57,897 nt of DNA. Source: UBA1351 sp964563505. GTDB lineage: Bacteria > Bacillota > Clostridia > Lachnospirales > Vallitaleaceae. The stretch is taken from the NCBI GenBank assembly GCA_964563505.1, contig CAZLXW010000019.1, forward strand, positions 1 to 57,897, read 5' to 3'. Below, one piece after another: positions 25,061 through 33,601 of the stretch (positions are counted from its first letter, which is position 1; every line of letters starts with the position of its first letter). The position numbers and the translations under genes were made by a program. The notes beneath the pieces were generated by a model. That model had not been told where the DNA came from and did no database searches. It worked only from the letters and a program-made list of their open reading frames with translations.

Positions 25061-25087
25061 TAACTTTAGTTTATCTCACTAAAGTTA
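25061..25087. promoter_or_regulatory. Inverted repeat in the metH/MTHFR divergent gap
   Basis: Perfect 10-base arms TAACTTTAGT and ACTAAAGTTA with a 7-base spacer, in the 194-base gap between the divergent MTHFR-like and metH genes. It is a plausible operator for either gene. A possible promoter for the MTHFR-like gene (TATACT on the minus strand, near 25022-25027) lies just beside it. I see no S-box, B12 or other riboswitch fold in this gap. Confidence 0.5.
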
Positions 25088-25165
25088 TAAAGCATTTTTG
25101 AGATATTTATTGCTATTGTTGCGAATATGCTTTATTATATAAGACAATTAAAGGAGGCAGATACT

Positions 25166-28100
25166 ATGTCAATTTTTCTCAACACACTTAAGCAACGTAT
25201 TCTTATTCTCGATGGAGCAATGGGAACAGAGATTCAAAACTATAAACTTTCTGAAAAAGATTATCGCGGAGAGTGCTTTAAATCACATCCAGTGAATCTT
25301 AAAGGCAACAACGATATTCTTGTATTAACGCGTCCCGATCTTATTCATGACATTCATCTTAGCTATCTTGAATCCGGCGCGGATATTATAGAAACCAATA
25401 CATTTAATTCGACCTCAATTTCTCAAAGCGATTATCAAACTCAAGATATTGCCTATGAGATTAATCTTAAAGCTGCAAAACTAGCCAAACAGGCTGTTTC
25501 GACTTATCAGACAAGCAATACACGCGACTGTTTCGTTGCCGGAAGTATCGGACCCATGAATAAAACCCTATCTATGTCACCAAAAGTTGAAGATCCGAGC
25601 TATCGAAGTGTTCACTTTGATGATGTAAAGCAATCCTATGTAACCCAAATCCAAGGACTTATAGATGGCGGCGTTGATCTTCTACTCATTGAAACAATTT
25701 TTGATACTCATAATGCTCGAGCCGCTCTCATGGCTTGTGATGAAGTGTTTGCAGCTAAGAATGTTCAACTTCCGATTATGCTCTCCGGTACATTGACAGA
25801 CAAAAGCGGTCGTACCCTTTCGGGACAAACCTTATCTGCTTTCCACACCTCATTACAAAACAAGCACGTAATCAGCATCGGACTAAATTGCGCTTTTGGT
25901 GCTAAAGATTTGATTCCTTATATCAAAGAACTTTCCGCTATGACATCCTTATACGTTAGTATACATCCAAATGCAGGACTTCCCAACCAATTAGGTGCCT
26001 ATGAAGAATTACCCGAACAAACCGCTAGCCTTTTAAAAGAGCTTGCTCAAGCCAATGCTTTAAATATTGTCGGCGGTTGCTGTGGAACCACGCCGGCTCA
26101 TATTCAAGCTATTGCTAATTTAATGGAAAAATATCCGCCTCGAATTGCTGAGACAAAACCGATTAAAACACGGATTGCAGGATTAGAACAACTTACTATT
26201 GATGAAAACACAAACTTTGTCAATATTGGTGAACGAACCAATGTTGCCGGCTCACGTAAATTTGCTCGACTCATTCGAGAAAAAAAATATGAAGAAGCTT
26301 TAGATATTGCCAGAGATCAAGTTGAAAACGGTGCTCAGATTGTGGATGTAAACTTTGACGATGGTCTACTCGACGGCAAAGAAGAAATGTCCATTTTTTT
26401 AAAATTGATTGCTTCAGAACCTGAAATCAGTCGAGTCCCTATGATGATTGATTCATCTAAATGGGAAATTATTGAAGAAGGCCTTAAGTCCATTCAAGGT
26501 AAGCCTATCGTCAACTCCATTAGCCTTAAAAACGGCGAAGACGAATTTTTATATCAGGCTGGCATGCTTAAAAAATTTGGTGCTGCCGTTGTTGTTATGG
26601 CTTTTGACGAAAAAGGTCAAGCCGATAGCTTTGAACGTAAGATTCAGATTGCCAAACGGGCCTATGATTTACTTATCCATCGTCTTGATTTTAATCCGGC
26701 TGATATTATTTTTGACGTAAATATCCTAGCCATTGCAACCGGAATTACCGAACACAATCGATATGCAATTGAATTTATCGATGCTGTACGCTGGATTAAG
26801 GAAAACCTTCCTCATGTTAAAACAAGTGGTGGATTGAGTAACCTCTCCTTTTCGTTCAGAGGAAACAATCTTATCCGTGAAGCTATGCACTCTGCCTTTT
26901 TATTTCATGCTATTAAAGCCGGATTAGATATGGCTATTTTGAATCCCGGAATGATTCAAATCTATGATGAAATCGATCCTGAACTTTTGGAAAAAGTGGA
27001 AGACGTGCTTTTTGACCGTGGAGAAAATCCAACAGATATATTACTTGATTATGCGACATCCATCGCTGACCAAAAATCAGATATCAAGGAAAAGTCTATA
27101 GACGAATGGCGTACTGAACCCGTATCTAAGCGTTTAAGTACCGCACTCATTAAAGGTATTACCACATATATTGATGACGATCTTGCTGAAGCCAGAGACG
27201 AATTACCCAATGCCATTTCCATTATTGAAGGACCACTTATGGACGGTATGGGTATTGTCGGCGACTTATTTGGCAGTGGAAAAATGTTTTTACCCCAAGT
27301 TGTGAAAAGCGCTCGAGTAATGAAAAAAGCCGTTGCCTACCTCTTGCCATACATTCAAGAAGAGAATGTAAAAGGGGCCTCAACGAGCTCAGGTAAAGTT
27401 CTCATGGCAACTGTAAAAGGGGATGTTCATGATATCGGTAAAAACATTGTCAGCGTTGTCCTTGAATGTAATAATTTTGAAGTTATAGATTTAGGAATAA
27501 TGGTTCCACCGGAAACCATTATCGAAACAGCAATAAAAGAAAATGTGGACATGATTGGTTTGAGCGGTTTGATTACCCCTTCTCTTGACGAGATGGCAAC
27601 CATGGCAAAAATGATGGAAGACAACGACTTCTCTATCCCATTATTAATCGGTGGTGCAACAACATCCATGTTGCATACGGCCCTAAAAATTGCACCCAAT
27701 TATAGTCATCCTGTTGTCTATTCACAGGATGCAACCAAAGGTGTTGAAGCTGCTAAAAAACTACAAAATCCAACGCATCACCAATCCTTTGTTGATTCTA
27801 TGTACAAAGAATATGACCGTATCAGTCAAATTTCTAGAGATCATGTTTCCAAGCTTGTCTCTTATGAAGACGCTGTTGCCTCTAAAGAGCAACTTAACTT
27901 TGATGCAACAACTATATATAAACCGAACTTTATTGGAATAAAAAAAGTTACAGCAAGTATTCCTGAATTAATTCCATATATTGACTGGACTTTTTTCTTC
28001 ACTGCTTGGGAAATGAAGAAGCGCTTTCCTGATATTTTAGATGATCCGGTTATTGGAAATGAAGCAAAAAAACTCTATAAAGATGCTTTAGCAATGTTAA

Positions 28101-28804
28101 ATCAATTAGCTAAAGATCAAAGCTTACGAGCGGAAGGGGTTCTTGCCATTCACGAGGCCTATGCTGATGGGGATGATATTATTGTTGTTACACCTGAAAA
28201 AGAATATCGTCTATATAATTATCGTCAACAAAAAGAAAATTCCGCTTATCTTGCTTTATCGGACTTTATTGCTCCAAAATCTGCAAATATAAGGGACTAT
28301 ATCGGTGGATTTATTGTCACTGCAGGCTTAGGTGTCGAAGCACTCGTTAAATTCTTTCAAGCCCATCATGATGATTATAATAGCTTGCTTGTCCGCGTTC
28401 TTGCCGATCGTTTGGCCGAAGCTTTTGCAGAAAAACTCCACGCAGATGTTCGCAAAGAGTTTTGGGGATATGCTGCAGATGAAAATTTGACAACAGAAGA
28501 TCTCCTCCAAGCCAAATATCAAGGAATACGACCGGCTTTTGGTTATCCTTCACTCATCGACCATTCAGAAAAGTTAACGCTATTTGATTGGTTACATGCT
28601 GATGAAAATACTCAAGTCACTTTAACCGAGAGCTTCATGATGGTTCCGGGTGCTAGTGTCAGCGGACTCTATTTTGCTCATCCCAATTCTAGATATTACG
28701 ACCTTTTCCACATAGATAAGGATCAAGTAATTAGTTATGCACAGCGAAAAGGCATCTCTGTGGATGAAGCAGAAAAACAAATTCGAACACGTATTAGATA
28801 TTAA
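25166..28804 (+). CDS. metH: Cobalamin-dependent methionine synthase MetH
   Basis: 1212 residues: all domains of a full-length MetH. Homocysteine-binding barrel (about 1-320) with LDGAMGTEIQ and the zinc cysteines in GGCCGTTPAHI; pterin-binding barrel (about 340-600) with VNIGERTNVAGSRKF and IMLNP-like AILNPGM; B12 cap and B12 domain (about 630-880) with DVHDIGKNIVSVVL, the lower-ligand His; reactivation domain (about 890-1212) with RPAFGYPSLIDHSEKL and MVPGASVSGLYF. I chose ATG 25166 (AAAGGAGG 8 bases ahead) rather than the frame opening at 25127. It uses methyl-THF, presumably from the divergent MTHFR-like protein. Confidence 0.95.
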   Translation: MSIFLNTLKQRILILDGAMGTEIQNYKLSEKDYRGECFKSHPVNLKGNNDILVLTRPDLIHDIHLSYLESGADIIETNTFNSTSISQSDYQTQDIAYEINLKAAKLAKQAVSTYQTSNTRDCFVAGSIGPMNKTLSMSPKVEDPSYRSVHFDDVKQSYVTQIQGLIDGGVDLLLIETIFDTHNARAALMACDEVFAAKNVQLPIMLSGTLTDKSGRTLSGQTLSAFHTSLQNKHVISIGLNCAFGAKDLIPYIKELSAMTSLYVSIHPNAGLPNQLGAYEELPEQTASLLKELAQANALNIVGGCCGTTPAHIQAIANLMEKYPPRIAETKPIKTRIAGLEQLTIDENTNFVNIGERTNVAGSRKFARLIREKKYEEALDIARDQVENGAQIVDVNFDDGLLDGKEEMSIFLKLIASEPEISRVPMMIDSSKWEIIEEGLKSIQGKPIVNSISLKNGEDEFLYQAGMLKKFGAAVVVMAFDEKGQADSFERKIQIAKRAYDLLIHRLDFNPADIIFDVNILAIATGITEHNRYAIEFIDAVRWIKENLPHVKTSGGLSNLSFSFRGNNLIREAMHSAFLFHAIKAGLDMAILNPGMIQIYDEIDPELLEKVEDVLFDRGENPTDILLDYATSIADQKSDIKEKSIDEWRTEPVSKRLSTALIKGITTYIDDDLAEARDELPNAISIIEGPLMDGMGIVGDLFGSGKMFLPQVVKSARVMKKAVAYLLPYIQEENVKGASTSSGKVLMATVKGDVHDIGKNIVSVVLECNNFEVIDLGIMVPPETIIETAIKENVDMIGLSGLITPSLDEMATMAKMMEDNDFSIPLLIGGATTSMLHTALKIAPNYSHPVVYSQDATKGVEAAKKLQNPTHHQSFVDSMYKEYDRISQISRDHVSKLVSYEDAVASKEQLNFDATTIYKPNFIGIKKVTASIPELIPYIDWTFFFTAWEMKKRFPDILDDPVIGNEAKKLYKDALAMLNQLAKDQSLRAEGVLAIHEAYADGDDIIVVTPEKEYRLYNYRQQKENSAYLALSDFIAPKSANIRDYIGGFIVTAGLGVEALVKFFQAHHDDYNSLLVRVLADRLAEAFAEKLHADVRKEFWGYAADENLTTEDLLQAKYQGIRPAFGYPSLIDHSEKLTLFDWLHADENTQVTLTESFMMVPGASVSGLYFAHPNSRYYDLFHIDKDQVISYAQRKGISVDEAEKQIRTRIRY

Positions 28805-28824
28805 TCCAAAAATAATTTAAAATA

Positions 28825-28846
28825 GGTTGGTCAACACTGACCAACC
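28825..28846. terminator. Terminator between metH and the LRAT-like gene
   Basis: Stem GGTTGGTCA/TGACCAACC, 4-base loop, T-rich on the plus strand side (CATTTTGTT). The convergent LRAT-like gene ends 8 bases to the right, so it may serve both. Confidence 0.8.
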
Positions 28847-28853
28847 CATTTTG

Positions 28854-29363
28854 TTATTCATCAAAAAAACTTTTTATTAAAATACGCCCCATATAACTTC
28901 CGGCAGCAATAGTTCGCAAAACCAAGGTTTGCGAAAAAGGAAAATAATTATAAAATACGGATTGTTGTGCACTTCTTACTCCTGTAACACACCATCTTGC
29001 AAAATGTTCACAATTATTGCCCTTAATACTATATCCACCGAAATCCGTACCAATAGCATCCATGGCCCGAAGGACCACTTCATTTCTGGAAAAAGCGTAC
29101 TCCACATTATGTACAAATCCCAGTGTTCCGTCTTTTAAAAATTCTTCCATGGAACTCTCAATAACGCGACATTCATGTCGACTCCAAAAACTATCGCCTT
29201 GAAAATGTATAACACGTCCATGTCCAATATCAATACCATAATGCCGATATTTGGCTGTCCTAAAAATAATGTAGTCAATTCGTTTTGAATTAGGATTCGC
29301 TCGTTTTTCAACAGACCTCCATAATAAAGGTTTACGTTCTACATATATAATGTCACCAATCAT
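28854..29363 (-). CDS. LRAT-domain (NlpC/P60-like) protein
   Basis: 169-residue protein with a lecithin:retinol acyltransferase (LRAT) type fold of the permuted NlpC/P60 superfamily. Catalytic residues are visible: H41 in RHYGIDIG, H53 in RVIHFQG, and C118 in GNNCEHFARWCV. Bacterial members act as acyltransferases, phospholipases or peptidases; which one cannot be told here. No signal peptide; residues 140-165 are hydrophobic and may associate with the membrane. ATG follows AAGGAG. It is 9 bases after the GGDEF gene stop, on the same strand, so probably cotranscribed. Confidence 0.82.
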   Translation of the reverse strand: MIGDIIYVERKPLLWRSVEKRANPNSKRIDYIIFRTAKYRHYGIDIGHGRVIHFQGDSFWSRHECRVIESSMEEFLKDGTLGFVHNVEYAFSRNEVVLRAMDAIGTDFGGYSIKGNNCEHFARWCVTGVRSAQQSVFYNYFPFSQTLVLRTIAAGSYMGRILIKSFFDE

Positions 29364-29372
29364 GTTTTCTCC

Positions 29373-30584
29373 TTAATGCGCTACTTTATGCTTTCTTTTA
29401 TTTTCATACATACGTTGATCTGCAATCTTTAATAATTCATCATAATTTGTTGCCTCTTTAGGCGACTCTACAAGTCCATAGCTAAAGCTGACACTTATTG
29501 GCGGTCCTTCTTTTATTATTCCTTGATTCAAAAGATAATTCTTAATATCATCTAAGATTACCCGCGCTTCTAATGCTGTATGATTCGGAAAAATCATCCA
29601 AAACTCATCCCCACCATATCTTGACAAAACAACATCATTCCCAATAAAAAGCTTTGCGTTATTAACAAAACTCTTTATCAATGCATCACCGATATCATGG
29701 CCATACATATCATTAACCTCTTTAAGATTATTTAAATCTACTGAAACAAGAACAAAGGGCGTTCCCATTTTTATGAATCGCTTTAATTGCTCTTGTCCAT
29801 ATCGGCGATTACATATATGCGTTAATTCATCGTATCTCGACATAATAAGATTCAGCTCCATCGTTTCATGCATCTGAACAAATTTTGATACTTCAAAAGC
29901 AAATAATTCCAAAATCTCCACATCATCTTGATCAAATTCATTGGCATTGGTTGAATCTAAGCTAATCATTCCTATAACATGTTGTTTCAACTTTATCGGA
30001 GCTGTAATCGATGACTTCACTTTATTTGAACCTGCTTTTGAAAACAAATCAATCTGAACGTCGTCTATATCACCATCATTAAGCCTTTGAATATCATTGA
30101 CTACTGCTGTTCGGTCCATTTTACCATCGGTCAACTTATACAAACTCGTCTCTTCTTCTTTTAGTTGAATCAACTCGAGATATTCATGATTGAACCCTTT
30201 GGAGCTTTCATATATATAATAATCATCATGTTTTAATAATATGGACCCCATGCTGCCAGACGGAATTGCTTCTAAAGCCGTTTCTAAAATCCGATGATAA
30301 ATTTCTTCTTTATTCTCCATCCCTGCAAGTTCTTTTAAAAGTTCATAAAGAATCGTCGTTGTGTAATGATTACGGTCAAAGCGTTTAAAGCTTAAAAACA
30401 GATTGGAATAATCTCGAAACATGTACGCAACAGCATATATGTTTAATATCCAATTCACAGCAAAAATCAGAATAAATTTGCCAAATCTATTATGAATCAT
30501 CGCATATTCATATATATAATAACTGAGTACGAACTGACTGATAATTAATAAGACAATGATAATAATCACACGTTTTAACTTCAT
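29373..30584 (-). CDS. Diguanylate cyclase with GAF domain
   Basis: 403 residues. Two N-terminal membrane helices (about 5-27 and 35-55), then a GAF domain (about 100-230, with IGMISLDSTNANEF), then GGDEF (about 240-400): RYDELTHICNRRYGQ, DLNNLKEVNDMYGHDIGD and the intact active motif SRYGGDEFW. An RxxD inhibitory motif upstream of GGDEF is not obvious. It should make c-di-GMP. The HD-GYP protein encoded at 50002 would break it down. GAGGTG precedes the ATG. Confidence 0.93.
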   Translation of the reverse strand: MKLKRVIIIIVLLIISQFVLSYYIYEYAMIHNRFGKFILIFAVNWILNIYAVAYMFRDYSNLFLSFKRFDRNHYTTTILYELLKELAGMENKEEIYHRILETALEAIPSGSMGSILLKHDDYYIYESSKGFNHEYLELIQLKEEETSLYKLTDGKMDRTAVVNDIQRLNDGDIDDVQIDLFSKAGSNKVKSSITAPIKLKQHVIGMISLDSTNANEFDQDDVEILELFAFEVSKFVQMHETMELNLIMSRYDELTHICNRRYGQEQLKRFIKMGTPFVLVSVDLNNLKEVNDMYGHDIGDALIKSFVNNAKLFIGNDVVLSRYGGDEFWMIFPNHTALEARVILDDIKNYLLNQGIIKEGPPISVSFSYGLVESPKEATNYDELLKIADQRMYENKRKHKVAH

Positions 30585-30674
30585 CGGAAATCACCTCAAT
30601 TCTTCTCTTCCATTTTACTATATCCTTAGTGATATTTCAAAGAAATATGTTATAATTATGAAGAAAAGATCTAT

Positions 30675-30703
30675 TTGACTTTTAATTCTAGGAATGTTAT
30701 TCT
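30675..30703 (+). promoter_or_regulatory. Promoter of the dapA-dapB operon
   Basis: TTGACT (30675-30680), 17-base spacer, TATTCT (30698-30703). It lies 32 bases before the lysine riboswitch. Confidence 0.6.
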
Positions 30704-30734
30704 ATTGTTGATATAAAAACATCAACTATTTGTT

Positions 30735-30901
30735 GGTAGAGGTGCATTTTTAATCAGTAGGATAATGGAGATACACAGGTATTGTTGATATTTTCTGAAA
30801 GGTAAAGATGCCGAAGGAATAATAGTCCTGTGACTTTAGATCCTGGTTTTTAAGTTAAGAGCTTACTAACTGTCATCTTTTGCAGAAGATGGAGTGCTAC
30901 C
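30735..30901 (+). promoter_or_regulatory. Lysine riboswitch (L-box)
   Basis: Conserved L-box cores are present in order: AGAGGTGC at the start, GCCGAAGG in the first junction arm and TGGAGTGCTACC at the end. P1 forms between GGTAG (30735-30739) and CTACC (30897-30901). The terminator hairpin follows at 30943. With dapA next, lysine should repress transcription of this operon. Confidence 0.92.
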
Positions 30902-30942
30902 TGTGTATTGTTACCCAAATGAACCGATTTGAGGTGACACAC

Positions 30943-30967
30943 AGTCAGCACATGCTGACTTTTTTTT
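30943..30967 (+). terminator. Riboswitch-controlled terminator before dapA
   Basis: Stem AGTCAGC/GCTGACT with an ACAT loop followed by eight T. It lies 42 bases past the aptamer and 3 bases before the ribosome site of dapA. Confidence 0.88.
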
Positions 30968-30982
30968 ATGAAGGAGGATATT

Positions 30983-31873
30983 ATGACTTTATTTACAGGT
31001 TCAGGTGTAGCCATTGTTACACCCTTTAATGAAGATTATTCTGTTAACTTTGAAAAACTTCACGCTCTCATTGATTGGCAAATTACTGAGGGTACGGATG
31101 CAATTATTATATGCGGAACAACCGGTGAAGCGTCTACATTGAATGATGACGAACACTTAGCATGTATACGCACTGCTGTTGAAGCTGCTAACAAGCGTGT
31201 ACCGGTTATTGCAGGTACCGGAAGCAATGATACGCAACACGGTATTCATTTATCAAAAGAAGCTGAACGTTTAGGTGCCGATGGTTTGTTACAGGTAACG
31301 CCATACTATAATAAAACCACTCAAAGAGGACTCGTTGCACATTTTGGTGCGATTGCAAACAGTGTCAATATTCCAATTATGTTATATAACGTTCCAAGTC
31401 GAACAGGTATGAATATTGAACCAAGTACTTTAAAAGAACTTAGTCGTTTCGAAAATATTGTTGCTCTTAAAGAAGCTAGTGGCAATATTGGTCATGTAAT
31501 AAATGTCGTCGCTGAACTTGAAGGCAAGCTTGACCTTTATTCAGGCAACGACGATCAAATTTTACCACTGCTTAGTTTAGGTGGAAAGGGCGTTGTCTCT
31601 GTCGTTGCAAATATGCTTCCAAAAGAGACTCATGATATTGTCAATCATTATCTTAACTGCCGTCTTGAAGAAAGTTTACAACTACAACTGTCTATACACA
31701 AGATTGTTACTGCCTTATTTTGCGAAACAAATCCGATTCCGATAAAAGAAGCCATGAATATAATGGGAATGGATGTTGGCCCTTGCCGTCTTCCATTATA
31801 CGAAATGGATCCTATAAACAAAGATTTATTGAAGCAGGCAATCCTTGACTATGGTCTCGAGGTGAAAGAATGA
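30983..31873 (+). CDS. dapA: 4-hydroxy-tetrahydrodipicolinate synthase
   Basis: 296-residue DapA, condensing pyruvate and aspartate semialdehyde in the lysine/diaminopimelate pathway. Family signature GTTGEASTL, the YNVPSRTGMNI motif with the catalytic Tyr, and the Schiff-base Lys in ALKEASGN are present. I chose ATG 30983: AAGGAGG sits 5 bases before it, whereas the earlier ATG at 30968 overlaps the terminator and the ribosome site. dapB overlaps its stop by 4 bases. Controlled by the lysine riboswitch upstream. Confidence 0.96.
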   Translation: MTLFTGSGVAIVTPFNEDYSVNFEKLHALIDWQITEGTDAIIICGTTGEASTLNDDEHLACIRTAVEAANKRVPVIAGTGSNDTQHGIHLSKEAERLGADGLLQVTPYYNKTTQRGLVAHFGAIANSVNIPIMLYNVPSRTGMNIEPSTLKELSRFENIVALKEASGNIGHVINVVAELEGKLDLYSGNDDQILPLLSLGGKGVVSVVANMLPKETHDIVNHYLNCRLEESLQLQLSIHKIVTALFCETNPIPIKEAMNIMGMDVGPCRLPLYEMDPINKDLLKQAILDYGLEVKE

Positions 31874-32625
31874 TAAAAGTTATTATGCATGGTTGTAATG
31901 GTAAAATGGGACATACTATTTCAAAACTGATTGCAGACGACGCCCAATGCGAACTTGTTGCCGGTATTGATTTGGATACAACTCAACACTTTGATTATCC
32001 TGTATTTACTTCTCTAGATGCATGTGACATTGACGCAAATGTTGTCATTGATTTTTCAGTTGCTCCGGCTGTTGTTCCTATGCTAAAAGCTGCAATAAGT
32101 AAAGAGCTTGGCGTTGTTGTTTGCACAACAGGTCTTAATGATGAGCAGATTGACTTTGTACATAAAGCTGCTCATCAAGTTCCGATTTTATTTTCAGCGA
32201 ATATGTCACTTGGCATCAATCTGATGGCTAACTTAGTCAAAAAGGCGACACAAGTTCTTACTAATGCCAATTTTGATATAGAAATTATTGAAAAGCATCA
32301 TAACCAAAAATTGGATGCACCTAGTGGTACAGCACTATACATTGCCGATTCGATTAATGACGCACTTGATGAAAAATATAGCTACAAGTACGATCGAAGT
32401 ACTGAACGTATCAAACGCCCCAAAAAAGAAATCGGAATTCATGCCTTACGTGGCGGTACAATCGTTGGCGAGCATCAAGTCATTTTTGCCGGTGATGACG
32501 AAGTATTTGAAATTAACCACATTGCTCAATCAAAGAGTATTTTTGCTGTTGGGGCTGTTAACGCAGCTAAGTATTTATCATCTCAACCTCAAGGAATGTA
32601 TTCCATGGGTGATGTTATCGAATAA
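31870..32625 (+). CDS. dapB: 4-hydroxy-tetrahydrodipicolinate reductase
   Basis: 251-residue NAD(P)H-dependent reductase, second step after DapA. N-terminal nucleotide motif VIMHGCNGKMGHTI, and substrate motif EIIEKHHNQKLDAPSGTA are intact. Starts ATGA overlapping the dapA stop, so translation is coupled. A strong terminator follows (32641). Confidence 0.96.
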   Translation: MIKVIMHGCNGKMGHTISKLIADDAQCELVAGIDLDTTQHFDYPVFTSLDACDIDANVVIDFSVAPAVVPMLKAAISKELGVVVCTTGLNDEQIDFVHKAAHQVPILFSANMSLGINLMANLVKKATQVLTNANFDIEIIEKHHNQKLDAPSGTALYIADSINDALDEKYSYKYDRSTERIKRPKKEIGIHALRGGTIVGEHQVIFAGDDEVFEINHIAQSKSIFAVGAVNAAKYLSSQPQGMYSMGDVIE

Positions 32626-32640
32626 TAAATAATACCATCA

Positions 32641-32675
32641 AATAAGCGCCACAAAACGTGGCGCTTATTTTTTTG
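32641..32675 (+). terminator. Terminator after dapB
   Basis: 12-bp stem AATAAGCGCCAC/GTGGCGCTTATT with a loop of 5 bases and a run of T. Very strong; may also act for the converging response regulator gene. Confidence 0.93.
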
Positions 32676-32686
32676 TCCTCCCTGTA

Positions 32687-33421
32687 TTATAATGGATTAA
32701 AAATTGTCTCTAATATTTTCGCCTTTTCTTTTGTAAGCAATGCATCTTTTTTTGTTCCTTTGAGCTTAACAACATAGGTCCACCGTCCATATACATTCAA
32801 CTTTTCTATTTTATCTAGTCGTACAATATAGGACTTATGTGTACGTAAAAAAGCATCTTGAGGTAAAATTGATTCGAGATCTGACAGGGATTTATTAATG
32901 CTATAATGCTCTTTAGCCGTTATAATAACTGAACATCTATTTTCACGTTCAATCATTAAGATTTCTTCCGGTCGAATAACAACCATGCCATCTTGAACCT
33001 TTAGTAAAAGATCGTTATTTATTGCTTCGACTTTTTCCTGCTTCACTTCATCCATTTCACTAATAAAATGTCGCATTCGATGAATGGTTTGGGTCAAACG
33101 CTCTAATTTGAATGGTTTAACCATATAATCAAAGGCATACAATTCAAACGCATCCTGCATATATTTCTCATATGCCGTTATAAAGACAATAAGACATTTG
33201 GGTTGAATATCTAAAATCATCTTTGCTGCTTCAATCCCATCTAATTCAGGCATATCCACATCTAAGAATACAGCATCAAATTTCTCATTCTCGAAGGCAA
33301 GAACGGCCTTACTTCCACTATCGACTTCACATGCAACTTCAATATCCCCTTGTTTTTCTAATGCTTTTCGTAAAACAAAACGCATACTTTTATCATCATC
33401 TGCAATTAATACTTTCATCAT
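32687..33421 (-). CDS. LytTR-type response regulator
   Basis: 244-residue regulator. Receiver domain with acidic triad D8/D9/D10, phospho-acceptor D54 in VFLDVDMPELDG, and K103 in YMVKPFKLE; LytTR DNA-binding domain from about 140 (VIRPEEILMIERENRCS, FLRTHKSYIVRLDKI). Two ATGs in tandem; the first follows AAAGG. It is the last gene of a minus-strand group that starts with the sensor kinase at 36039, and is probably that kinase's partner. Target genes not visible here; the LytTR direct repeats at 20447 belong to another regulator. Confidence 0.92.
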   Translation of the reverse strand: MMKVLIADDDKSMRFVLRKALEKQGDIEVACEVDSGSKAVLAFENEKFDAVFLDVDMPELDGIEAAKMILDIQPKCLIVFITAYEKYMQDAFELYAFDYMVKPFKLERLTQTIHRMRHFISEMDEVKQEKVEAINNDLLLKVQDGMVVIRPEEILMIERENRCSVIITAKEHYSINKSLSDLESILPQDAFLRTHKSYIVRLDKIEKLNVYGRWTYVVKLKGTKKDALLTKEKAKILETIFNPL

Positions 33422-33424
33422 TGA

Positions 33425-33589
33425 CTACCAACCTTTCGGCTTTCCTAGAACTTCACTGAAGATTATTCCTCGTTTAAGATCAACGGATTTTACGTTCTTT
33501 AACAAAGGATGGCTAAGAACCTTTTTTTTATTTTCTCGGCTATAGTCTACTTCTGAATATTGCTTATATTCTGTTGACTTATTATTCAT
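33425..33589 (-). CDS. Unannotated 54-residue gene between floA and the response regulator
   Basis: ATG at 33589 with AGGCGG ahead; stop TAG at 33425, 3 bases from the response regulator start. The peptide starts MNNKSTEYKQYSEV, is basic in the middle (ENKKKVLSH), and ends GIIFSEVLGKPKGW. No membrane helix. It lies 12 bases after floA's stop, in frame with tight operon packing on both sides, which argues it is real. In Bacillus a small gene (yqfB) also follows the floA homologue, but I cannot show they are related. Confidence 0.6.
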   Translation of the reverse strand: MNNKSTEYKQYSEVDYSRENKKKVLSHPLLKNVKSVDLKRGIIFSEVLGKPKGW

Positions 33590-33601
33590 ATTACGCACCG
33601 C

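Noticed and set aside
24993..25165. Possible SAM or B12 riboswitch before metH
   Set aside because: The gap is too short and no S-box or B12-box core motif was found.
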